Source of the DNA: Halobaculum sp. CBA1158
GTDB lineage: Archaea > Halobacteriota > Halobacteria > Halobacteriales > Haloferacaceae
Length of the DNA: 64,000 nt
Assembly (NCBI RefSeq): GCF_021431925.1
Contig: NZ_CP090371.1
Coordinates: 1,364,001-1,428,000, forward strand
Direction of reading: 5' to 3'
Shown here: positions 60,291 to 64,000 of the stretch, piece after piece
How positions within the stretch are numbered: the stretch's first letter is position 1
Layout: every line of letters begins with the position of its first letter
The notes under the pieces: model-generated
Told to the model about the DNA's origin: nothing
The model's input: the letters and a program-made list of their open reading frames with translations, nothing else
The model's database searches: none
Program-made: the position numbers and the translations under genes

Positions 60291-61316
60291 TCAGACCTCG
60301 ATGATCTCGTCGTCCTCGCTCTCGGGCACCCTGACCGATCCCGCGAACGACGTGACCGCGTCGCCGCCGACGGTCGGCCGGTCGCCGGTGGCGCGGACGC
60401 GGACGCGACCCGGCCGGTCGACGTAGTGGCCCTGCTCGAACACCATCTCCTCGGGCGTGTCGTCGGCGTCGGCCGGGCCGGCGGGCGTGCCGGGGGCGTC
60501 GCTGGCGTCGCCGCCGCTGAAGGCCGCGAAGTGATCGAGGTACGCCCCGCAGGCACCGCTGGCCGTGCCCGTCACGGGGTCCTCGTCGATGCCGCTACCG
60601 GGGACGAAACACCGGCCGTGGAGCGTCGCGTCCGCCCCGAGCGCGTCGAAGGTGAACGCGTACACGCCGGCGGCGTCGTGCTCCTCGGCGAGGCTCTCGA
60701 CGGCGTCGAAGTCGGGGGCCATGTCGCCGAGGTGTTCGAGGAAGTTCACCGGGACGACGAGGAACGGCAGGCCCGAGGAGGCGTACGCGACCGGGAGGTC
60801 CGCGCCGATGTCGCGGAAGGCGGCGCTGTCGACGCCGAGCACGTCGCCGAGGCGGTCGTAGTCGACGGCCACCTCGTACACCGTCGGGGCGTTCTGCGTC
60901 ATCCACACGCGCCCCTCGTCGGTCACCGTTATCTCGATGACGCCCACGTTCGTCTCCAGGGTGTGCGTGCCGGCGTCAATGACGCCCGTCTCGAACAGGC
61001 GGGCGTGGGCGGCGACGGTCGCGTGCCCGCAGAGGTCGACCTCTGTGGTCGGGGAGAAGTAGCGCACCCGGCGCTCGGCGGCCTCCGAGGGGCGGAGAAA
61101 CGCCGTCTCGCTGACGGCGAACTCGCGGGCGATCGCCTGCATCTGCTCGGCGTCGAGTCCGGACGCGTCGGCGACGACGCCGGCGGCGTTGCCGGCCGTC
61201 GGTTCGGTCGTGAACGCGTCGACGAGGGCGGCATCCCGGCGGTCGACGCCGTCGGCGTCGCCGGCCGCGGACGCGTCGTCGGCGTCGGCGTCGGAGTTGG
61301 AGTCGGAGTCCGTCAT
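60291..61316 (-). CDS. PhzF-family isomerase-like protein
   Basis: The 341-residue protein has the duplicated diaminopimelate-epimerase-like fold of PhzF. The first half carries FTTEPTAGNAAGVVADASGL, the catalytic-glutamate motif SETAFLRPS and YFSPTTEVDLCGHATVAAHA. The second half has FVPGSGIDEDPVTGTASGAC. The epimerase cysteines are replaced as in true PhzF proteins. In phenazine producers PhzF isomerises a dihydroxyanthranilate; here, without other phz genes, the substrate is unknown. An acidic linker insert is near 275-295. TATA-like TTTTGTCG at 25-32 bases upstream supports the ATG at 61316 over 61343. Confidence 0.92.
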   Translation of the reverse strand: MTDSDSNSDADADDASAAGDADGVDRRDAALVDAFTTEPTAGNAAGVVADASGLDAEQMQAIAREFAVSETAFLRPSEAAERRVRYFSPTTEVDLCGHATVAAHARLFETGVIDAGTHTLETNVGVIEITVTDEGRVWMTQNAPTVYEVAVDYDRLGDVLGVDSAAFRDIGADLPVAYASSGLPFLVVPVNFLEHLGDMAPDFDAVESLAEEHDAAGVYAFTFDALGADATLHGRCFVPGSGIDEDPVTGTASGACGAYLDHFAAFSGGDASDAPGTPAGPADADDTPEEMVFEQGHYVDRPGRVRVRATGDRPTVGGDAVTSFAGSVRVPESEDDEIIEV

Positions 61317-61376
61317 GTCCGTCCGTCGGGTCGGCCGCGACAAAACATCACGTGGTCCCCGAACGCCACGCCCGTC

Positions 61377-61916
61377 TCACCCGTCCCCGTCGGAGGCACC
61401 GTCCGGACCCGCCCCCGTCGCCCCGCCCGCATCGCGGTGGACCGCGTCGCCGGCCTCCGGACGCACCGGACCGGCGGCGACCACGTCGCTTCCGAGCCGA
61501 TCGTACACCTCCTCCGAGGGGAGCCACGAGTCGCGGCCGTACAACTCGGCCGCGCGCTCGGCGGACGTCGAGTGGACTACCGCGCCCAGGCCGACGTGGG
61601 CGATGCCCCCGGCGCACATCGGACACGGCTCCGTGCTGGTGTACATCACGAGGTCCGCGCGCTGAGCCGGCGAGAACTCCCGACCCGCGCGGGACGCGAG
61701 GGTGAGTTCGGGGTGCCGGCGCACGTCGTCCTCGGTGACGACGGCGTTGCGCTCGCGCATCGCGACCTCGTCGTCCGAGGCGCGCACGAGCACGGAGCCG
61801 TACGGGTCGTCGCCGCGGTCGGCGGCGCTGCGAGCCAGTTCGATGGCTTCGCGAACGTGGGCTTCGTGGCGCAGGTCGGCGAAGCGGTCCGGGAGCCGGT
61901 CGAGCGACGGTGTCAT
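61377..61916 (-). CDS. Cytidine/deoxycytidylate deaminase-family protein (nucleoside or guanine deaminase-like)
   Basis: The 179-residue zinc deaminase has the zinc motif RRHPELTLASRAGREF (His68 and catalytic Glu70 in HxE) and STEPCPMCAGGIAHVGLGAV (PCxxC, Cys98 and Cys101). The opening helix is VREAIELARSAADRGDDPYG. This pattern is that of tRNA-adenosine and guanine deaminases. The HPE in place of the usual HAE is a mild variation. The last 30 residues are Gly/Ala/Asp-rich and disordered. An upstream in-frame extension to 62390 overlaps the NYN gene on the other strand and is rejected. Confidence 0.9.
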   Translation of the reverse strand: MTPSLDRLPDRFADLRHEAHVREAIELARSAADRGDDPYGSVLVRASDDEVAMRERNAVVTEDDVRRHPELTLASRAGREFSPAQRADLVMYTSTEPCPMCAGGIAHVGLGAVVHSTSAERAAELYGRDSWLPSEEVYDRLGSDVVAAGPVRPEAGDAVHRDAGGATGAGPDGASDGDG

Positions 61917-62006
61917 GTGCGAACGAACGGGCGGATCGATGGTGTAGCTGTCGGCGGTTCGGACGAACCCCGACAGGACTAACCGGCCGGTCCGATACCG
62001 TCGATT

Positions 62007-62504
62007 ATGACCGAGATACACGAGGACCAGCGGGTGGCCGTGTTGGCCGACTCGCAGAACCTGTATCACTCCGCACAGAGCGTCTACTCGCGCAACGTCG
62101 ACTACTCGAAGATGTTGGAGAAGGCCGTGATGGGCCGTCAGCTCACCCGCGCGATCGCGTACGTCATCCGCGCGGACTCCCCCGACGAGGAGACGTTCTT
62201 CGAGGCGCTGCGCGACATCGGCTTCGAGACGAAGATCAAGGAGATCAAGACGTTCGGCGACGGCTCGAAGAAGGCCGACTGGGACGTGGGGATCAGCCTC
62301 GACGCCGTGACGCTCGCCGACCACGTCGACACGGTCGTGCTGTGCACCGGGGACGCCGACTTCTCGCGGCTCTGCTCGCACCTGCGCCACGAGGGCGTGC
62401 GCGTCGAGGTCGTCGCCTTCGAGGAGTCTGCCGCGGCGGACCTCAAGGCGGCGGCCGACTCCTTCATCGACATGAGCGAGCGCGAGGACACGTTCCTGCT
62501 ATGA
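62007..62504 (+). CDS. NYN-domain (LabA/Rnase-like PIN-fold) protein
   Basis: The 165-residue protein has the NYN fold: RVAVLADSQNLYHSAQSVYS with the first conserved Asp-x-x-Asn, then WDVGISLDAVTLADHVDTVV and LCTGDADFSRLCSHLRHEGV with the acidic cluster. VEVVAFEESAAADLKAAADS closes the fold. NYN proteins are predicted or shown metal-dependent RNases related to PIN domains. The four acidic residues of the active site seem intact. Its TGA overlaps the ATG of a PUA-type gene, which suggests an RNA role for both. Start is supported by GGACTAACC about 27 bases upstream. Confidence 0.9.
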   Translation: MTEIHEDQRVAVLADSQNLYHSAQSVYSRNVDYSKMLEKAVMGRQLTRAIAYVIRADSPDEETFFEALRDIGFETKIKEIKTFGDGSKKADWDVGISLDAVTLADHVDTVVLCTGDADFSRLCSHLRHEGVRVEVVAFEESAAADLKAAADSFIDMSEREDTFLL

Positions 62505-62974
62505 GCGGCGACGCGACCCTCGCGGACCTCAGGGTCGTCGCCGACTACCAGTTCGGGGCAGGCGCGGGCGAGGCGCTGTTCCCGGCCGACGAGGACGTGA
62601 CCGTCCGCCGGTCGACCAGCGGCCGCCCGCGCCAGGTCACCTGCGAGGCCGGACGGATCGTCTCCTACGGGACGGACGGCCGGTTCACCCTCGGCGTCGA
62701 GGGGGGACGCCGGCTCCGGGCGTCGCTCCCCCACCCGGAGTACAGCGTCGTCGTCGGCGACGAGTCCGCGCCGTTCGTGCGCGACGGGAAGAACGTGTTC
62801 GCGAAGTTCGTCCGGGAGGTGGGCGAGTCGGTCCGCCCGCGCGACGAGGTGGTCGTGGTCCACGACGACGGGACGGTGCTCGCGGTCGGTCGCGCGGAGC
62901 TCGCGGCCGCGGAGATGCGCGACTTCTCGACGGGAATGGCTGTGAAGGTCCGGTCCGGCGTCGACCCCGAGTGA
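62501..62974 (+). CDS. PUA-domain protein
   Basis: The 157-residue protein begins SGDATLADLRVVADYQFGAG and has GRIVSYGTDGRFTLGVEGGR. The C-terminal PUA RNA-binding fold runs about 75-155 (YSVVVGDESAPFVRDGKNVF; KFVREVGESVRPRDEVVVVH; VLAVGRAELAAAEMRDFSTG). PUA domains bind RNA in modification and translation proteins. Here there is no catalytic domain. It is translationally coupled to the NYN protein by an ATGA overlap, so an RNA-degradation or maturation pair is likely. Confidence 0.88.
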   Translation: MSGDATLADLRVVADYQFGAGAGEALFPADEDVTVRRSTSGRPRQVTCEAGRIVSYGTDGRFTLGVEGGRRLRASLPHPEYSVVVGDESAPFVRDGKNVFAKFVREVGESVRPRDEVVVVHDDGTVLAVGRAELAAAEMRDFSTGMAVKVRSGVDPE

Positions 62975-62989
62975 CAGCGACCCTGCCGA

Positions 62990-63835
62990 TCACAGCACCG
63001 CGAGCGCGAGGAGCCACCCCGCGAGCGCGCCGCCGTTCACGAACGGGAGGCCGGCGTGGACGCCGCGGCGGCTGTGGACGAACGCCTGCAGGGCCGCCAC
63101 CCCGACTAGCGACCCGAGGAGCGCGGCGACCGTCCGGCCCCCGACGCCCCCCTCGGCGACCGCGAGACTGGCGGTCAGCATGGCGGGGAACAGCGCGTCG
63201 CCTGCGCCCAGCACGGTCGCCGCCGGCGACCCGGTCGCGTCGGCGTCGCCGACCGTGAGCGCGCGGTCGTCGTAGCCGTCGTCGGTGGGGACGACGAACA
63301 TCGAGGGGACGCGGAGGTCGGCGCTCGCGCTCGCCATGTCGAGCATGTGGCCGGAGCCGTACACCGCGTAGGCGTCGTAGGCGGTCGCGACGACGAGCGC
63401 GACCGCGGCGTACGCCGGGTCGAGGCTCGCGCCGAACAGTCCGGCCGCGCCGGCGACGCCGACCACCGCGACGCCGTTTCGCACGGCGGGCCGGGGGACG
63501 CGCCACGCGAGGAGTCCGCCGGCGACGGCGAGCGCCGCGCCCGAGACGGGGCCCAGCAGCGCTGCGGTCGCGAACCACATCGCCGCCGAGAGCGACACGA
63601 GCATCACCACGCGGACGACCCACCGGGCCGTGCCGTAGCGGACGACCGCCAGCGACAGGAGGGTTCCGACCACGAGTCCCGCCACCAGCGGGACGAGCGC
63701 GTCGCCGCCGTCGCCGTAGCTGACGCCGGTGCCGGCGAGGCGCGGCGCGACCACGACCGCGAGCGCCTGGACCGCGAGGAACAGCGCGCCGACGCCGAGC
63801 GCGCCGCGAACCCGGGGGGTGACGCGTCGGCTCAC
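62990..63835 (-). CDS. Presenilin-family intramembrane aspartyl protease
   Basis: The 281-residue membrane protein has seven to nine hydrophobic segments. The two catalytic motifs of the A22 family are TAYDAYAVYGSGHMLDMA (Asp154) and VLGAGDALFPAMLTASLAVA (Asp213, GxGD). The C-terminal region HAGLPFVNGGALAGW takes the place of the PAL motif. Archaeal members such as PSH cut within transmembrane helices of other proteins. It starts at a GTG overlapping the TGA of a second, related gene upstream, so the two are coupled. The loop between helices 6 and 7 (VVPTDDGYDDRALTVGDADA) is acidic. Confidence 0.9.
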   Translation of the reverse strand: MSRRVTPRVRGALGVGALFLAVQALAVVVAPRLAGTGVSYGDGGDALVPLVAGLVVGTLLSLAVVRYGTARWVVRVVMLVSLSAAMWFATAALLGPVSGAALAVAGGLLAWRVPRPAVRNGVAVVGVAGAAGLFGASLDPAYAAVALVVATAYDAYAVYGSGHMLDMASASADLRVPSMFVVPTDDGYDDRALTVGDADATGSPAATVLGAGDALFPAMLTASLAVAEGGVGGRTVAALLGSLVGVAALQAFVHSRRGVHAGLPFVNGGALAGWLLALAVL

Positions 63836-64000
63836 AGGTACGCAGCGACGCCCAGCGCCTCCGCGAGCGGCACGCCAGCCGCGAGCGACCCGAGGAGGTA
63901 GCCCCCGATCGCGCCGCCGTTGAGCAGCGGGAGCCCGGCGTGCGGGTTCCCCTTCAGCACCATCCGCAGGAGGACCCCCAGCCCGAGGAAGGTGCCGACG
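63832..64000 (-). CDS. Second presenilin-like membrane protein (5' part beyond window)
   Basis: Only the last 55 codons lie in the window. They encode VGTFLGLGVLLRMVLKGNPH and then AGLPLLNGGAIGGYLLGSLA, ending LAEALGVAAYL. The HAGLPxxNGGAxxG block matches the C-terminal block of the next gene (HAGLPFVNGGALAG) residue for residue, except at four places. So the two genes are tandem paralogues. The catalytic aspartate motifs, if present, lie outside the window. GTGA overlap with the downstream gene shows coupling. Confidence 0.75.
   Translation of the reverse strand, partial: VGTFLGLGVLLRMVLKGNPHAGLPLLNGGAIGGYLLGSLAAGVPLAEALGVAAYL

Noticed and set aside
61917-62390. Upstream extension of the deaminase-family gene
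   Set aside because: It is antisense to the NYN gene, and the ATG at 61916 gives the normal family N-terminus.

Overview
The window is a piece of haloarchaeal chromosome. The DNA is very GC-rich (about 69% by eye) and the proteins are acidic. Many genes have a TATA-like box 22-32 bases before the start codon, as in leaderless transcripts. Characteristic genes include CetZ, the large clamp-loader subunit, TiaS, HMG-CoA synthase, an archaeal tyrosine/aspartate decarboxylase, a haloarchaeal CTAG-type methylase and Tat lipoproteins. A member of the Haloferacales (Halobaculum or Halorubrum-like) is my inference. I found no rRNA, tRNA, CRISPR array, insertion sequence or integrase; the region looks like ordinary core chromosome with a few decayed genes.

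Layout. 1-3001: a leftward peptide ABC transporter operon whose binding protein appears circularly permuted. 3156-9150: malic enzyme fused to a phosphotransacetylase-like domain, a membrane protein, a degenerate M24 peptidase and an aspartoacylase-like protein. 9350-21201: threonine synthase, TiaS, two HTH regulators, a receiver-PAS-GAF protein, glutaredoxin and thioredoxin proteins, an amidohydrolase, an acetyltransferase and HMG-CoA synthase. 21271-25608: two pilin-like exported proteins around a DUF2150 protein and a TatD-family hydrolase. 25769-31721: RfcL, a zinc alcohol dehydrogenase, a lipoprotein, a relic of an ABC ATPase, heme A synthase, a SHOCT protein and CetZ. 31853-41903: an eight-gene Tad/type IV pilus-like cluster. 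41984-50581: a DUF5791-like protein, an SDR protein, a membrane-anchored DHH phosphoesterase, an aldo/keto reductase, a small zinc finger, an MFS transporter, a VOC protein and methionyl-tRNA synthetase. 50897-64000: a deacylase-like protein, regulators, a second relic, the methylase, a VTT membrane protein, MfnA, PEP synthase, PhzF, a deaminase, a NYN/PUA pair and two tandem presenilin-like proteases.

Genes that plausibly work together: malic enzyme and PEP synthase link malate and pyruvate to gluconeogenesis; HMG-CoA synthase feeds the mevalonate pathway for archaeal lipids; heme A synthase serves the respiratory oxidase; the 31853-41903 cluster should build one cell-surface machine. The most notable signals are the permuted binding protein, the Tad-like cluster with a duplicated promoter element and a 10-base repeat array at its head, an 11-base repeat array before PEP synthase, the degenerate peptidase, the strong CTAG depletion beside a candidate CTAG methylase, and the tandem presenilins.
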